Below are positions 33,261 to 46,733 of a stretch of DNA of 64,000 nt, piece after piece. A model generated the notes under the pieces. It saw only the letters and a program-made list of their open reading frames with translations, was not told where the DNA came from and did no database searches. How positions within the stretch are numbered: the stretch's first letter is position 1; each line of letters begins with the position of its first letter. Position numbers and translations under genes: made by a program. The DNA is taken from assembly GCF_030238365.1 (NCBI RefSeq), contig NZ_JASSOT010000080.1, positions 62,001 through 126,000 of the forward strand. The letters are read 5' to 3'. The stretch is from Lelliottia wanjuensis. GTDB taxonomy: Bacteria; Pseudomonadota; Gammaproteobacteria; Enterobacterales; Enterobacteriaceae.

Positions 33261-34724
33261 CTAACTATCGTCAGAAGAGGGATGCTGACGACCAAAAATG
33301 GCGACCATGCGTGCGCCGCCCAGCAGGCTGTCGCTGGTTTCGATTCGCCCGTTGTACTGATCGACAATCTCCTGCGCGACGGATAATCCCACGCCCTGAC
33401 CGGGGCGCAGCGTGTCGGCGCGTTGACCGCGGTCGAACACCACGTCGCGTTTGTTTTGCGGAATGCCGGGGCCGTCATCCTCGACGATGATTTGCAGCTC
33501 GTCATCCGTCTGATGGGCGGACACTTCCACAAACTCGAGGCAATATTTGCAGGCGTTATCCAGCAGGTTGCCCATCACTTCCATAAAGTCATTTTTCTCG
33601 CCGACAAAACTGATCTCCGGCGAAATATCGAGGCTAATGTTCACCCCTTTGCGTTGATAAACTTTATTCAGCGCCGAGGTCAGGCTGTCCAGTAGCGGGG
33701 CGACAGGGTGCAGCTCGCGGCTCAGCAACGGGCTGCCCGAGCGCATACTGGCGCGGTGCAGGTAATAGCCAATCTGTTGGGAGATACGGCTGATCTGCTC
33801 GAGCATCACCGGCTCGGCGTCGTCGACGCTGAGCTTCGAGCTGCGCATGGATCGCAGGGTGCTCTGCATCACCGCCAGCGGGGTTTTCAGGCTGTGCGTC
33901 AGATCGGTCAGCGTGGTGCGGTATTTATCGTAACGCTCGCGCTCGCTTTTCAGCAGACGGTTGAGGTTGCGCACCAGGCTGGTGAGTTCGCGGGTGGTTT
34001 GCGGATTGAGTTTATCCCGGTTGTGCTCTTCGAGTTCGCGGACCTCTTTCGCCAGCGATTCGATAGGGCGCAGGCTCCACCAGGCGGCGACCCACAGAAG
34101 CGGGATCACCAGCAGCAGGTTAGCGGCCAGAACATACACGAACCAGCTCCAGACCATATAGGAGCGTTTAAGCTCAACCGGAATGGTGTCGATCACCACG
34201 ATGGTGAGCTGCGGCATATCCATGGTCGCGGGATAGAGATTGATCGCCACCGAGTGGGTCATCTCCGTATTGTCGTCGTCCTCACGGATTTCGTCGAGCT
34301 GACGCTGCATCGAGGCATCGTTGCCCAGCAGTGTGCTGGTGGCGTTCAGATCGGCCTCGAGCTCGTGGAAGCCGTTGGTTTTCAGCCACTCAGGACGAAT
34401 ACTCTTTTCCAGCCACGGCACATGGCGTTGCGCCCACAGCAGCTGGCCTTTTTCATCATAAATCAGCGCCATCGTCGGACTCTGCCGGTTCAGGTTCTCC
34501 GGCATTTCCACGCTGATGCGATTGTTTTCCCATTTAGCTAGGGTATAGAAGAGATTGCTCTCGCCGCGCAGCAGGCGGAAGGTGGTTTTGTCGAAGCTGA
34601 CGCTATACCCGACCAACGCCACCATGCCGTACGCGAGTGACAGGATCAGTACCACGGCAGCGGTGGCCAGCAAAAAGCGGACCCGCAGCGACAGCGGCAA
34701 AAAGTGGCGAAGGATTTTTTTCAT
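33261..34724 (-). CDS. phoQ: Sensor histidine kinase PhoQ
   Basis: 487 residues. Transmembrane helices about 17-40 and 194-215 bracket a periplasmic sensor with an acidic cluster ([12 protein letters not shown], about 145-156) that responds to Mg, cationic peptides and low pH. Then HAMP, the dimerisation helix with phosphorylated His in [14 protein letters not shown] (about 277), and the ATPase boxes DNACKY, DDGPGIP and [11 protein letters not shown]. It phosphorylates PhoP. It starts at the base after the phoP stop codon, so the two are one operon. Confidence 0.97.
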   Translation of the reverse strand: MKKILRHFLPLSLRVRFLLATAAVVLILSLAYGMVALVGYSVSFDKTTFRLLRGESNLFYTLAKWENNRISVEMPENLNRQSPTMALIYDEKGQLLWAQRHVPWLEKSIRPEWLKTNGFHELEADLNATSTLLGNDASMQRQLDEIREDDDNTEMTHSVAINLYPATMDMPQLTIVVIDTIPVELKRSYMVWSWFVYVLAANLLLVIPLLWVAAWWSLRPIESLAKEVRELEEHNRDKLNPQTTRELTSLVRNLNRLLKSERERYDKYRTTLTDLTHSLKTPLAVMQSTLRSMRSSKLSVDDAEPVMLEQISRISQQIGYYLHRASMRSGSPLLSRELHPVAPLLDSLTSALNKVYQRKGVNISLDISPEISFVGEKNDFMEVMGNLLDNACKYCLEFVEVSAHQTDDELQIIVEDDGPGIPQNKRDVVFDRGQRADTLRPGQGVGLSVAQEIVDQYNGRIETSDSLLGGARMVAIFGRQHPSSDDS

Positions 34725-35396
34725 TTAGCGTAATTCAAACAGGTATCCCTGACCCCTCACCGTGGTGATGACGTCCTGCGGATACTGCGCCTGGATTTTT
34801 TTACGCAGGCGACCCATCAGCACGTCGATAGTGTGGCTTTCGCGCAGCTCGGCATCCGGATAAAGCTGGAGCATTAAGGAATCTTTGCTCACCACTTTGC
34901 CGCTGTTGCGGATCAGCGTTTCCATAATGGTGTACTCGAACGCCGTCAGTTTGATGACTTCGTCGTTGATCGAGAATTCACGACGCGAGAGATCGACCTG
35001 GAACGGGGGAAGAGAGATCACCTGTGACGCCAGACCGCTGTTACGGCGCATCAACGCCTGCATACGGGCGGCCACTTCTTCGATGTGGAAAGGTTTAGTC
35101 ACATAGTCGTCGGCACCCGCGCTGAGCACTTCGACTTTATCCTGCCAGCCTTCGCGGGCGGTTAAAACCAGCACCGGGAGCGAGACATCGTGGCTGCGCC
35201 AGCGGCGGATCAGCGACAGACCGTCTTCGTCCGGCAGCCCCAGATCGACGATGGCGATATCGGGCAGGTGTTCATTGAGATAATAATCCGCTTCTTTTGC
35301 GTCTTCCGCGTCGTCGACCTGATGCCCCAGTTCCTGAAGCTGAACTTTCAGGTGATGACGTAGCAATGCATTATCCTCAACAACCAGTACGCGCAT
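34725..35396 (-). CDS. phoP: Response regulator PhoP
   Basis: 223 residues from the second of two ATG codons (the first, at 35399, adds one Met); GGGAGAAG is 8 bases upstream. Receiver domain with phospho-acceptor Asp51 in [11 protein letters not shown], and a C-terminal OmpR-type winged helix ([16 protein letters not shown]). Controls Mg transport, LPS modification and antimicrobial-peptide resistance. A PhoP box upstream shows autoregulation. Confidence 0.97.
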   Translation of the reverse strand: MRVLVVEDNALLRHHLKVQLQELGHQVDDAEDAKEADYYLNEHLPDIAIVDLGLPDEDGLSLIRRWRSHDVSLPVLVLTAREGWQDKVEVLSAGADDYVTKPFHIEEVAARMQALMRRNSGLASQVISLPPFQVDLSRREFSINDEVIKLTAFEYTIMETLIRNSGKVVSKDSLMLQLYPDAELRESHTIDVLMGRLRKKIQAQYPQDVITTVRGQGYLFELR

Positions 35397-35458
35397 CATC
35401 TCTTCTCCCTAACATGAATGGTATGAATAGTTTAACGCTGATTATGTTGTTATGGGGA

Positions 35459-35475
35459 TAAACATTGAGTAAACC
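35459..35475 (-). promoter_or_regulatory. PhoP box of phoPQ
   Basis: On the minus strand GGTTTA-CTCAA-TGTTTA is a perfect direct-repeat PhoP box (hexamers 11 bp apart), followed by TCCCCATAAC as in the E. coli phoPQ P1 promoter. It lies about 63 bp before the phoP start. Confidence 0.88.
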
Positions 35476-35488
35476 GCAGAGGAAGGAA

Positions 35489-35512
35489 CCCTCTTTCCGG
35501 GCGGAAAGAGGG
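35489..35512 (-). terminator. Hairpin after purB
   Basis: CCCTCTTTCC / GGAAAGAGGG with a 4-base loop, 10 bp past the purB stop; a short mixed T/C tract (TTCCTTCC) follows. It may be a weak terminator that lets some transcription reach phoPQ, although phoPQ has its own promoter further on. Confidence 0.5.
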
Positions 35513-35521
35513 TGAGGGGAA

Positions 35522-37541
<2,020 letters not shown>

Positions 37542-37568
37542 ACGTGCTCCTTTTGGTGTGAAATCGGT

Positions 37569-38699
<1,131 letters not shown>

Positions 38700-38718
38700 T
38701 TAAAGGCGGCGTATTCTA

Positions 38719-39192
38719 TCACGCGCCCCCCGCATTGGCACCCTCTGTAAACGGCCAGTTAAATTCTGCGATCACCTCAAGCGGCAGGCGGCTGCCAGAC
38801 TGATAGCAACGAATGCTTTCGGCAACCAGCGGCGAGCGCAGGTTTGGCGCGTTCAGGATCTCCTCAGGCGTGACCCACAGGCAGCGGTCGATATCATCGT
38901 CGTGCGGCTCAGTGGCGCACATTTCGTTAAGTTCGATGACGAATAAAAAGCGCAGGAACGGCGTGCGATCCGGGGCGATCCACTGATGCAGACGCACAAA
39001 GTGCTGCGGCTCGGCGTGGATGCCTGTCTCTTCCCACAGCTCGCGACGCGCGGCCTGGACCAGCGTTTCGTCGGCTTCAAGATGACCTGCGGGCTGGTTC
39101 CAGAGGGCTTTGCCGTTGATGGTCTCTTCAACGACGAGGAATTTGCCTTCGGCATGCACCAGGGTGGCGACGGTAACGTGTGGTTTAAACAT
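38719..39192 (-). CDS. nudJ: Nudix phosphatase NudJ
   Basis: 157 residues. The complete Nudix box is seen as [20 protein letters not shown] followed by TGI (about 37-59). E. coli NudJ (YmfB) hydrolyses HMP-PP, thiamine pyrophosphate and nucleotide di/triphosphates. It lies 9 bp after rluE and 40 bp before mnmA. Confidence 0.94.
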   Translation of the reverse strand: MFKPHVTVATLVHAEGKFLVVEETINGKALWNQPAGHLEADETLVQAARRELWEETGIHAEPQHFVRLHQWIAPDRTPFLRFLFVIELNEMCATEPHDDDIDRCLWVTPEEILNAPNLRSPLVAESIRCYQSGSRLPLEVIAEFNWPFTEGANAGGA

Positions 39193-39201
39193 CTGTTCTC
39201 C

Positions 39202-39834
39202 TTAGATTGAGTCGATCGGGATCTCTCGCCATTCACCGGACGCCAGAGTGTCGAGCGTCAATGTGCCCATTGCATAGCGTATCAGGCGCAGCGTGGGAAA
39301 TCCGACATGCGCCGTCATGCGGCGCACCTGGCGGTTCCGTCCTTCATATAAGGTGATTTTCAGCCAGCTGGTGGGGATGGTTTTGCGTTCGCGAACCGGC
39401 GGATTGCGCGGCCATAACCACGCTGGCTCTTCGACGAGCTCAATGCCCGCGGGCAGGGTGGGGCCGTCGTTAAGCGTCACGCCATTGCGCAGGGCATCCA
39501 TCGCCTCTGCCGTCGGTTCGCCTTCCACCTGCACGTAGTAAATCTTGCCGGTGCGCTTGCCTGGCTGGGTCAGTCGCGCCTGTAGCTGACCGTCGTTAGT
39601 CAGCACCAGCAGGCCTTCGCTGTCGCGATCCAGGCGGCCAGCGGCATAAATTCCTTGTAACGGGATGTAATCTTTCAGGGTGCTGCGTCCCGCCTCGTCC
39701 GTGAACTGCGGCAGCACATCATAAGGTTTATTGAAGATAACCAGCCGCTTCGGTCCAGTGTCAGGCTTTTTTTTGGCGCTGCGTCGCGTGCTGAATCGTT
39801 CAACTTGGTGATTTCTAAAAGAAGTTTTGTTCAT
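39202..39834 (-). CDS. rluE: 23S rRNA pseudouridine(2457) synthase RluE
   Basis: 210 residues from [15 protein letters not shown] start 30 bases upstream (39864) is in frame and similar to the annotated E. coli start, but that ATG overlaps TATAAT on the minus strand, which looks like a -10 element, so I prefer the downstream one. RsuA/RluB family: catalytic Asp in [11 protein letters not shown] and the [13 protein letters not shown]-terminal motif ([20 protein letters not shown]). It modifies U2457 of 23S rRNA. Divergent from icd. Confidence 0.92.
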   Translation of the reverse strand: MNKTSFRNHQVERFSTRRSAKKKPDTGPKRLVIFNKPYDVLPQFTDEAGRSTLKDYIPLQGIYAAGRLDRDSEGLLVLTNDGQLQARLTQPGKRTGKIYYVQVEGEPTAEAMDALRNGVTLNDGPTLPAGIELVEEPAWLWPRNPPVRERKTIPTSWLKITLYEGRNRQVRRMTAHVGFPTLRLIRYAMGTLTLDTLASGEWREIPIDSI

Positions 39835-39972
39835 AGTGTTTTCAGAATGGGTGTATTCGAGCATTATAACGGAAATTCATGAGTGATTGGCGCGAGCCTG
39901 ATATTCGAGTAGTATGAGCTCGCATATTACAACTCATTAACAAAAAACCAGAAGCGCTCGAAGGAGAGGTTA

Positions 39973-41223
39973 ATGGAAAGCAAAGTAGTCGTTCCGGCGG
40001 AAGGTAAGAAGATCACCCTGCAAGATGGCAAACTGAACATCCCTCACAACCCAATCATTCCTTTCATTGAAGGTGATGGTATCGGTGTGGATGTGACGCC
40101 AGCCATGATCAAAGTGGTGGATGCCGCCGTGCAGAAAGCCTATAAGGGCGAGCGGAAAATTTCCTGGATGGAAATCTATACCGGCGAAAAATCTACCCAG
40201 CTGTATGGCCAGGATGTCTGGCTGCCAGAAGAAACTCTGGACCTGATTCGTGATTACCGCGTTGCCATCAAAGGCCCACTGACCACTCCGGTCGGTGGCG
40301 GTATTCGTTCCCTGAACGTTGCGCTGCGCCAGCAGCTTGACCTGTACGTGTGTCTGCGCCCGGTGCGTTACTACGCGGGCACGCCAAGCCCGGTTAAACA
40401 CCCTGAGCTGACCAACATGGTGATCTTCCGTGAAAACTCCGAAGACATCTATGCCGGTATCGAGTGGAAAGCCGACAGCGCCGAAGCCGAGAAAGTGATC
40501 AAGTTCCTGCGCGATGAGATGGGCGTGACGAAGATTCGTTTCCCTGAACATTGCGGCATCGGCATCAAGCCGTGCTCCGAAGAAGGCACTAAACGCCTGG
40601 TACGTGCAGCCATCGAATACGCAATCACCAACGACCGTGATTCCGTGACCCTGGTGCACAAAGGCAACATCATGAAATTCACCGAAGGCGCTTTCAAAGA
40701 CTGGGGTTACCAGTTGGCGCGTGAGGAGTTTGGTGGTGAGCTGATCGACGGCGGCCCATGGGTGAAAATCAAGAACCCAAATACCGGCAAAGAGATCGTG
40801 GTCAAAGACGTGATCGCCGATGCGTTCCTGCAGCAGATCCTGCTGCGTCCGGCGGAATACGACGTGATCGCCTGTATGAACCTGAACGGTGACTACATTT
40901 CCGACGCCCTGGCAGCCCAGGTTGGCGGTATCGGTATCGCCCCAGGCGCCAACATCGGTGACGAGTGTGCGCTGTTCGAAGCCACCCACGGTACTGCACC
41001 TAAATACGCAGGTCAGGATAAAGTGAACCCAGGTTCTATCATCCTGTCAGCGGAGATGATGCTCCGTCATATGGAATGGTTCGAAGCCGCAGACCTGATC
41101 GTTAAAGGTATGGAAGGCGCGATCAACGCTAAGACCGTAACCTATGACTTCGAACGTCTGATGGACGGCGCTAAGCTGCTGAAATGTTCAGAGTTTGGTG
41201 ACGCGATCATTAAAAACATGTAA
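39973..41223 (+). CDS. icd: NADP-dependent isocitrate dehydrogenase Icd
   Basis: 416 residues, same length as E. coli. Ser113 in [14 protein letters not shown] is the residue phosphorylated by AceK; substrate and metal residues occur in [12 protein letters not shown] and [18 protein letters not shown]-cycle conversion of isocitrate to 2-oxoglutarate. The 3' end of icd is a phage attachment site in E. coli (e14, phage 21). Here the gene is intact to [15 protein letters not shown], no duplicated icd end is seen downstream and no integrase follows, but an accessory fimbrial locus does. Confidence 0.97.
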   Translation: MESKVVVPAEGKKITLQDGKLNIPHNPIIPFIEGDGIGVDVTPAMIKVVDAAVQKAYKGERKISWMEIYTGEKSTQLYGQDVWLPEETLDLIRDYRVAIKGPLTTPVGGGIRSLNVALRQQLDLYVCLRPVRYYAGTPSPVKHPELTNMVIFRENSEDIYAGIEWKADSAEAEKVIKFLRDEMGVTKIRFPEHCGIGIKPCSEEGTKRLVRAAIEYAITNDRDSVTLVHKGNIMKFTEGAFKDWGYQLAREEFGGELIDGGPWVKIKNPNTGKEIVVKDVIADAFLQQILLRPAEYDVIACMNLNGDYISDALAAQVGGIGIAPGANIGDECALFEATHGTAPKYAGQDKVNPGSIILSAEMMLRHMEWFEAADLIVKGMEGAINAKTVTYDFERLMDGAKLLKCSEFGDAIIKNM

Positions 41224-41243
41224 TCCATTTTCTGGATTAAATG

Positions 41244-41275
41244 AAAACGGGAGCCGATGGGCTCCCGTTTTTTTA
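41244..41275 (+). terminator. Bidirectional terminator after icd
   Basis: Stem AAAACGGGAGCC / GGCTCCCGTTTT with loop GATG and a long T-run. The A-run on the left allows it to act for the convergent fimbrial subunit gene too. Confidence 0.9.
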
Positions 41276-41312
41276 TGTCTGTTTAGGTGTGACTTTGCCT
41301 CGTAAGAGTCGC

Positions 41313-41987
41313 TTACAGGTACTTCACAGAGATGGTCGCCTGGCCGTCCAGAGGGGTGTCATCGGTAATCGCCAGAGTGGCAGTATCCTGGATTGATGCG
41401 CCAACAGTCAAAACATCACTGGCTGTGGTGATTGCAACGGGATTACCCTGAGTATCAGCGAAGGTGATCAGTCGGCTACCGTCTGGGTGGTTATAGACGT
41501 CACCAGCCTCTGGGGCCCAGTTGGCACCATTATCAACAGAATCTGCCAGATGCCCAGGGGCTGAATCAACTGTGGCTTGATCGTAAATGGCAACGAGACC
41601 ATATGAGCCTAATTTGACATGATCTGCTGTTTCGCCCAGACCAAACTCATTGGCTGCGGTTGTAACAGCACTGCCTACTTTCGGAGCTGTATCGACAACA
41701 CTTGAAGATTTATCATCCATTGTCGTCCAGGCTACTTTAGTTGGACTTGTGCAGCTCAGAGTCAGGGTAATATTCTTATCACCCAACTGGTTTACGGCAG
41801 TATCACTCAGAGAAGCGATCGGCAGTGTTCCATAATCCACTACGCCACCGGATGAAAGAGAAGGCGTACAGGAACCCATAATTAACTTACCTTGTACTTT
41901 CAGGTCGGCAGTATCAGCTGCGAATGCTGAATTAGCGGTAGAGATAACGAGTGCAGCGGCTGCACAGAATTTAAAAATATTTTTCAT
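41313..41987 (-). CDS. DUF1120 fimbrial subunit (putative major pilin)
   Basis: 224 residues. Signal peptide about MKNIFKFCAAAALVISTANSAFA; mature start ADTADLKVQGKLIMGSCTPS with a conserved Cys, a second Cys in LTLSCTSPTKV, and C-terminal DGQATISVKYL, the donor-strand-type beta pattern of chaperone-usher subunits. DUF1120 proteins are subunits of the beta clade of fimbriae. A paralogue is encoded at 47001-47663. The gene sits at the icd end of the locus, separated from the usher cluster by the regulator gene. Its own promoter is probably in the AT-rich 41988-42250 region. Role as major subunit is inferred from being a separate transcription unit. Confidence 0.75.
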   Translation of the reverse strand: MKNIFKFCAAAALVISTANSAFAADTADLKVQGKLIMGSCTPSLSSGGVVDYGTLPIASLSDTAVNQLGDKNITLTLSCTSPTKVAWTTMDDKSSSVVDTAPKVGSAVTTAANEFGLGETADHVKLGSYGLVAIYDQATVDSAPGHLADSVDNGANWAPEAGDVYNHPDGSRLITFADTQGNPVAITTASDVLTVGASIQDTATLAITDDTPLDGQATISVKYL

Positions 41988-42247
41988 GGAATAATGACTC
42001 TTCAGTTGGATGATTTAAATAAGACACTGTTGTCTTGTTGGACATATTATCTGTGTTTCCTCTCAATGCATCAATTCAATAAGCACGCAGTTATGGATTC
42101 AATGTTGAGTGTAAAATTGGACTTGAATTTATATTTATAGAAATCAGCATTTTTAATGAGGTGTGGAAATAAATGCAATTTTTTAATCTAGATAGAATTA
42201 AGAGCAACGACGCGTGGTAATGTAAAGGGGGAGGGATCAACAGAATC

Positions 42248-42291
42248 TAAAAAGACTACGGATTGCCTGAACAATCGATACTGGCAATCCG
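42248..42291 (-). terminator. Putative terminator of the fimbrial regulator; only signal in the 41988-42316 gap
   Basis: Minus-strand stem CGGATTGCC / GGCAATCCG (42259-42291) with a 15-base loop, followed by TAGTCTTTTT. It lies 26 bp beyond the regulator stop. The rest of the 329-bp gap is AT-rich with no gene that I can support; it likely holds the promoter of the DUF1120 gene. Confidence 0.65.
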
Positions 42292-42316
42292 CAAAGTAGA
42301 TGAGTTATAAGGCTGA

Positions 42317-42916
42317 TTACTCGAGGTTCTTCACATCCATCAGCAAGCCCTTGCTGAGCAATATCTTACCTTCGGCCTTAAACTGGGCCAGCATCTTCAT
42401 CACTGTGCTGCGCGATAGCCCGCTTTTATCGACAATATAATCAGCTGCTGTACGACGTAAACGAATAATTTCAGGTTCTGCCTGCAGCTGATACAGACAG
42501 TTAATCACCAGGGCATAGCTGGATACCCCAGCCATATTGTTAACATACTTCAGCATGTTAGCGATGGTTGTCATATGGTTGACGGAGACACCTTGCCACA
42601 GGTTTTTATCATTGATGATTTTCTCTGCCTCTACGAATGGTAGAAATTCATAACGAATGTCAGTGCAGGCACGAAAATAGAGATATGTGGTATCGAAGTA
42701 GAGGTTGATGCCGAAAATTCGCGGGGCGCTAAAGTTAACTAACAGACGGTCATCACTTGGACGACAGCCTGAAATTACACCCTCATGGAATATAAGTATA
42801 TTTCTTTCCGTGAAACCATCCATTGTGACAATTTGGTTTTTACGTTTAGAAAATATATTTTCTTGTTGTGATAAGTTGTCAATTAAGAGCTGAATATGTT
42901 CCTTGGGATTTAACAT
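42317..42916 (-). CDS. CRP-fold/winged-helix regulator of IprA/YaiV type, fimbria-associated
   Basis: 199 residues from ATG at 42916 (MLNPKEHIQLLIDN), with GGAAAA upstream; a GTG at 42928 is an alternative. The N-terminal half resembles a cyclic-nucleotide-binding-like beta domain (ILIFHEGVISGCRPSDDRLLVNFSAP spread over about 40-70) without an obvious ligand-binding RxS motif, and the C-terminal quarter is a winged helix (RRTAADYIVDKSGLSRSTVM and KMLAQFKAEGKI). It resembles E. coli IprA/YaiV. Its place between the usher cluster and the DUF1120 gene suggests that it controls the fimbria. Base composition is clearly more AT-rich than the backbone. Confidence 0.6.
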   Translation of the reverse strand: MLNPKEHIQLLIDNLSQQENIFSKRKNQIVTMDGFTERNILIFHEGVISGCRPSDDRLLVNFSAPRIFGINLYFDTTYLYFRACTDIRYEFLPFVEAEKIINDKNLWQGVSVNHMTTIANMLKYVNNMAGVSSYALVINCLYQLQAEPEIIRLRRTAADYIVDKSGLSRSTVMKMLAQFKAEGKILLSKGLLMDVKNLE

Positions 42917-43019
42917 GATTTTTTCCACTCGTCACTGTTGCCGTTAATGGTAGCCTATATTCAGAAGGAGGTGTGACTTGATAGCCACATAGATACGACC
43001 TGATGCATATGCAGTTTTA

Positions 43020-43580
43020 TTACTGGCCCTCAAGCTGAACCGTCAGGTTGGTCATCAAGTTCGTTTCATCCTGGACGGAATGTATCCCCTGCTTAAGCGC
43101 GGGTCGAATATGCAAAAGTATAGAGAATTGCTGACCGGCAGGCACTTCACCGTTACGAACAGGAAGCAGGCCGTCGTTATTCAGCACCAGCACCTTTTTC
43201 CGATTTCTCTCTTGCTTAGGGACAAAGGAGCCATGGGACAGAGTCTTACCGAGATCAACGGGTTTACCGTCCAGCACCGCCTGTTGAGCAGAGATCAGAA
43301 TATCTCCGTTGTCTCCAAAGCGAAACCGTCGCTCACCAGAATCATCGCTAATGAACAGCGCCATCGCTTGCGGTTCACTGCAAATAGCATTCACTCTGAC
43401 CTCACGATCATCCAGCGTATAGACACCGCCGCGATGGCTGGTAATGTCGTTGTTGCTGAGCTTGCCGTAATCAACAGTCGTATCAGAAACGGTGACGTCG
43501 CATTCGGCGCGGGCAGCATTTGCGCAGAGTAATCCCGCCAGTAGCGTGAATTTAATGATGGATTGGATTTTCATTTGCAT
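43020..43580 (-). CDS. Minor fimbrial subunit or tip protein
   Basis: 186 residues with signal peptide (FTLLAGLLCANAARA) and a mature CDVTVSDTTVDYGKLSNND start. Beta-rich, two Cys near the N-terminus and in VNAICSEPQ, C-terminal pattern NLMTNLTVQLEGQ typical of pilins. I do not recognise a specific family. It overlaps the usher 3' end by 10 bases, so it is the third gene of a chaperone-usher-subunit operon. It may be the tip adhesin or an anchor. Confidence 0.6.
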   Translation of the reverse strand: MQMKIQSIIKFTLLAGLLCANAARAECDVTVSDTTVDYGKLSNNDITSHRGGVYTLDDREVRVNAICSEPQAMALFISDDSGERRFRFGDNGDILISAQQAVLDGKPVDLGKTLSHGSFVPKQERNRKKVLVLNNDGLLPVRNGEVPAGQQFSILLHIRPALKQGIHSVQDETNLMTNLTVQLEGQ

Positions 43581-46015
43581 ACCCCGTTGATATTTTCATA
43601 AGTCTGATTTTCGCCACCTTTTGCCAGGGCGTAACTGATCTGGCATACGTTCACACCATCTTCGTTCGTGAGATAAAGCGCCGGTTTGGCAGAAACGTCT
43701 TCCATAAACAGAAGGCCATCGTCCACTGCCGTGGCAGCGTAGTTACCGTCACCATCAACCACGGTACTGCCTTTTTTCAGGGTCTTACCATTTGCCATTT
43801 GCACGCGGATCATGGCCCGGTGGACATGCAGCGTATTGAACGCTACGTGCCCGACGGCTCCGCGACCTGCTGCCAGTTCACTGAAACCGTTCTCGACGTC
43901 TACATCCTGCGGAAGACTATTACTGTCCAGTTCGACTCGAACTTTGTGGTACGGATTAACGGAAGGTACGATGGCCTTGCCCCAATGATCGGTCCAGACA
44001 TCACCCGCTGGGGTGTTGATTCGCGTTCCGGCCAAATCTTTACCCGCATCGATGATGGCGAATGTGTCCTTAACCGGCCAGGGTGAGAAGGTTACGCCGC
44101 TATCATGCGCAACCACGCCACCAGAAAGTGCCACACCATAGTTACGACCATCTTGACCATCGGTTCCGGCGCTAACGCCCAGTCGGGTGTAGTGCAGATT
44201 ACTGTTGATCGAGCCACTGAAGCTGTTTTCCCGATCGGCCAGATCGCGCTCGGCCGCCAGGGAATAACTGGTGCTCTGACTGATATCCCCGCTGGTCTGC
44301 AGTCCGGTATTGGTCTCATGATGCATGGTGTGCGAGTAGGCGCTGACGTGTTGACCGCCAAGGGGCATGCTGATATTCACAAACACCGTGTCCCCGTTGT
44401 CTTCGCTCTCGTTGCGACCATCGTCCTGATCATCGTTTTTCTGATTCACAGAGCGCTGCCAGCTGACGTTCAGGTTCATGTGGCCAAATGACTTACCCCA
44501 TGAGGCGTTCACAAATTCGCTGCCTTCGGTTCCTTCTGTACCCTGGTTCTTTGAGTAACGCAGATTAAAGGAACCCAAATTTGACAGGGAGTAATGCATC
44601 CCTGCAGAGTATTGGCCTTCGTACTGCTGAAAATCATCCTCAAGAGAATCTTCCAGTTCGCGATAGCCTTGGGTATAACGCGTCATGCTGACATCGGTCG
44701 TCAGTTGGCCGGACAAGGCGTAGCTGGCTGACAAGGTGCTGCTACGTCCTTTTACGCCATGCTCTTCATCCATCGACGCCTTAAAAGTGGCCGATAGCAG
44801 CATTTTATTAAAGGGTAAGGTATCCAGCGTGATAGCCGCAGAGTCATAGCCCTGTGCAGTCATCACGCCGGTACCGATATTCAGCCAGGGTTTGACCCGC
44901 CAGCCGTCGGAGAGGGTCGCCAGCATCGGCTGACTCTCCCCGTCGCCGTTGCTGCGATAGCGGCCCACGGCGGCAGAAAGGCCTGACGGACTGGTCAGTT
45001 GATGACTGTTCACCGCATCAGCAGGGATCACGAAATGGCTTTTACTGCCGTCGGTTTCCGTGACCGTGACATCGAGTTCGGCATTGCTGCGAATAATCGG
45101 AACATCGTTCAGAGTGAACGGACCCACGGGGACCAGAGTGGAATAGACCATCCGGCCTCCCTGGCGGACTTCAACACGCGCCTGGGCTGTGCGGGCAATA
45201 CCAGAAACAGCCACACCGCTGCTGCCTTCCGGGCTCAGTGCTTCTTCCGGCATGATCTGCATACCTGAAATGGCGGTGCCAGCGAAAATCGTGCCGCCAG
45301 TGTTGATTTCACCCGCCTGGAATAATTTCTTACTATCAACAAGCGTATGCTGCAGATAGGCGTAAAGGTTATCGGTGGTACGCGTGCCGTCATTCTCTGC
45401 CAGGGATTGTCTGCTGCGAAACAGCCAGTCATGGACGTTCAAACCCTCTTCCAGCATCAGTTGCTTAGTCTCGCTGTTGCCGCTGTCAGACCTGTTTTGC
45501 GTCGCGAAAGCGGTATAATTGAGAATGCCTGCCGTACCGCCCGTGCTGTAATCTTTGGCCTGATCGCCTTCGCCTGTTGTATCAATGGCCTCTTGCGGAA
45601 CGACCAGATCCAGCTCTTCCTGTGCAGGAACGGGAGTAATCACTGTGCCTGGGAAGGTTTTGGTATAGTCGAAACAGGCGTTGCTCTTTTCGTCATCGCT
45701 GAGCTTTGTCACTTCATGCGGCACCACTAACGAAGCTCCCTGCAGAAAAGGGGTGGTGGCACAAAGCTGGCCATCCTGGCCAAAAGTTGCGGATACCTTT
45801 CCTTTTCTCTCGCCATTCACCACCACGGTGACCATTTTTACGCCGGGCGTAAATTTCGGTGTAGAGGCAAAATAGTGACCCAGTGAAGGATCAAGCCCAC
45901 GATCTTTGATGATGCTGGTATTAAACTCCAGCGGAGCTTCAGTCGCCGAGGAAAGTACCGGATACAGGCAGCACAGTACGGCTAACGATAAATAACGACG
46001 CGATAACGAAACCAT
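43571..46015 (-). CDS. Fimbrial outer-membrane usher protein (FimD/PapC family)
   Basis: 814 residues. Signal peptide ends about VLSSA/TEA. Order: N-terminal chaperone-binding domain (LEFNTSIIKDRGLDPSLGHY...), beta-barrel with repeated (N/D)xSxSxxxxS strand patterns, plug domain about 215-300, and C-terminal periplasmic domains (GKAIVPSVNPYHKVRVELDS ...). It lines the pore through which subunits are exported and polymerised. Located 19 bp after the chaperone gene. Together with DUF1120 subunits it points to the beta-fimbrial clade; I do not recognise a named fimbria. Confidence 0.88.
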   Translation of the reverse strand: MVSLSRRYLSLAVLCCLYPVLSSATEAPLEFNTSIIKDRGLDPSLGHYFASTPKFTPGVKMVTVVVNGERKGKVSATFGQDGQLCATTPFLQGASLVVPHEVTKLSDDEKSNACFDYTKTFPGTVITPVPAQEELDLVVPQEAIDTTGEGDQAKDYSTGGTAGILNYTAFATQNRSDSGNSETKQLMLEEGLNVHDWLFRSRQSLAENDGTRTTDNLYAYLQHTLVDSKKLFQAGEINTGGTIFAGTAISGMQIMPEEALSPEGSSGVAVSGIARTAQARVEVRQGGRMVYSTLVPVGPFTLNDVPIIRSNAELDVTVTETDGSKSHFVIPADAVNSHQLTSPSGLSAAVGRYRSNGDGESQPMLATLSDGWRVKPWLNIGTGVMTAQGYDSAAITLDTLPFNKMLLSATFKASMDEEHGVKGRSSTLSASYALSGQLTTDVSMTRYTQGYRELEDSLEDDFQQYEGQYSAGMHYSLSNLGSFNLRYSKNQGTEGTEGSEFVNASWGKSFGHMNLNVSWQRSVNQKNDDQDDGRNESEDNGDTVFVNISMPLGGQHVSAYSHTMHHETNTGLQTSGDISQSTSYSLAAERDLADRENSFSGSINSNLHYTRLGVSAGTDGQDGRNYGVALSGGVVAHDSGVTFSPWPVKDTFAIIDAGKDLAGTRINTPAGDVWTDHWGKAIVPSVNPYHKVRVELDSNSLPQDVDVENGFSELAAGRGAVGHVAFNTLHVHRAMIRVQMANGKTLKKGSTVVDGDGNYAATAVDDGLLFMEDVSAKPALYLTNEDGVNVCQISYALAKGGENQTYENINGVCK

Positions 46016-46034
46016 CTCAGAATACTCGGTTAGA

Positions 46035-46733
46035 TTATTTATTCAGAGTGGCGGTGTAGCTTGGGACATCAATGCCGTAGCGACTGGCCGGGAAGAATTT
46101 TAATTGGCTATCTCCGGCAAGTGATGTTTTTGCCTGCGCAGTCAGCGTCTGACCTGGAAGAATATAAGTCTGCTTAATTTTCATTTGCGTACCTGAAGGC
46201 TGAGCCACCAGATTTTCAGCCATACGCACCACGTAAGGAGAGTCATTTTTGACAGTAACTGTGTTACCGGATGCAGACCATTTCAGCAGTGTCCAGGCAT
46301 CTTTTACGACCGCAAGACTTGCCGGATGAATCAGTACCGGAATATCCTGACGAATATTAATGGACACCCGGCTGTGATCGCTTTTTATTTTCGGTGGAAT
46401 ACCTTCAAAGGTCACGCGCTTCAAATGTTCTGTTGTTAATGGGGCATCGGTCGCCAGAATAAAACGCAGCTGTTGGGTCTGTCCATCTTCGACACGGGTG
46501 ACGGGCTGGGTGACGGTCAGATGCGTACCTGTATCCCCAGGAATATCGACAATATTGGTATACAGCAGGGAAGGGTGCGGGTCGGTATTTTTAACATTAA
46601 TGCTACCGCCTTTATCCTGCTCTTCAATAATAAGCAGCGAGGATTCTGGAACCATACCCGTGGCCAGTGCGGCGGCGGATTTAATAATAAGTAATAATGT
46701 AATGAGTTTTGCTGATTTTTTCAGGTGAACCAT
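46035..46733 (-). CDS. Periplasmic fimbrial chaperone (PapD-like)
   Basis: 232 residues. Signal peptide about 1-24; two Ig-like domains. The N-terminal domain has the VPESSLLIIEE and NTDPHPSLLYTNIVD strands and a RFILATD segment; the C-terminal domain carries ILPGQTLTAQAKT. It would cap and fold subunits before delivery to the usher. It begins the minus-strand operon chaperone-usher-minor subunit, with a 267-bp AT-rich divergent gap before the DUF1120 gene on the plus strand. Confidence 0.82.
   Translation of the reverse strand: MVHLKKSAKLITLLLIIKSAAALATGMVPESSLLIIEEQDKGGSINVKNTDPHPSLLYTNIVDIPGDTGTHLTVTQPVTRVEDGQTQQLRFILATDAPLTTEHLKRVTFEGIPPKIKSDHSRVSINIRQDIPVLIHPASLAVVKDAWTLLKWSASGNTVTVKNDSPYVVRMAENLVAQPSGTQMKIKQTYILPGQTLTAQAKTSLAGDSQLKFFPASRYGIDVPSYTATLNK

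Noticed and set aside
39973-41280. Prophage or island integrated at icd
   Set aside because: icd is intact, and no integrase, no duplicated icd 3' end and no phage genes were found downstream; only the fimbrial locus.
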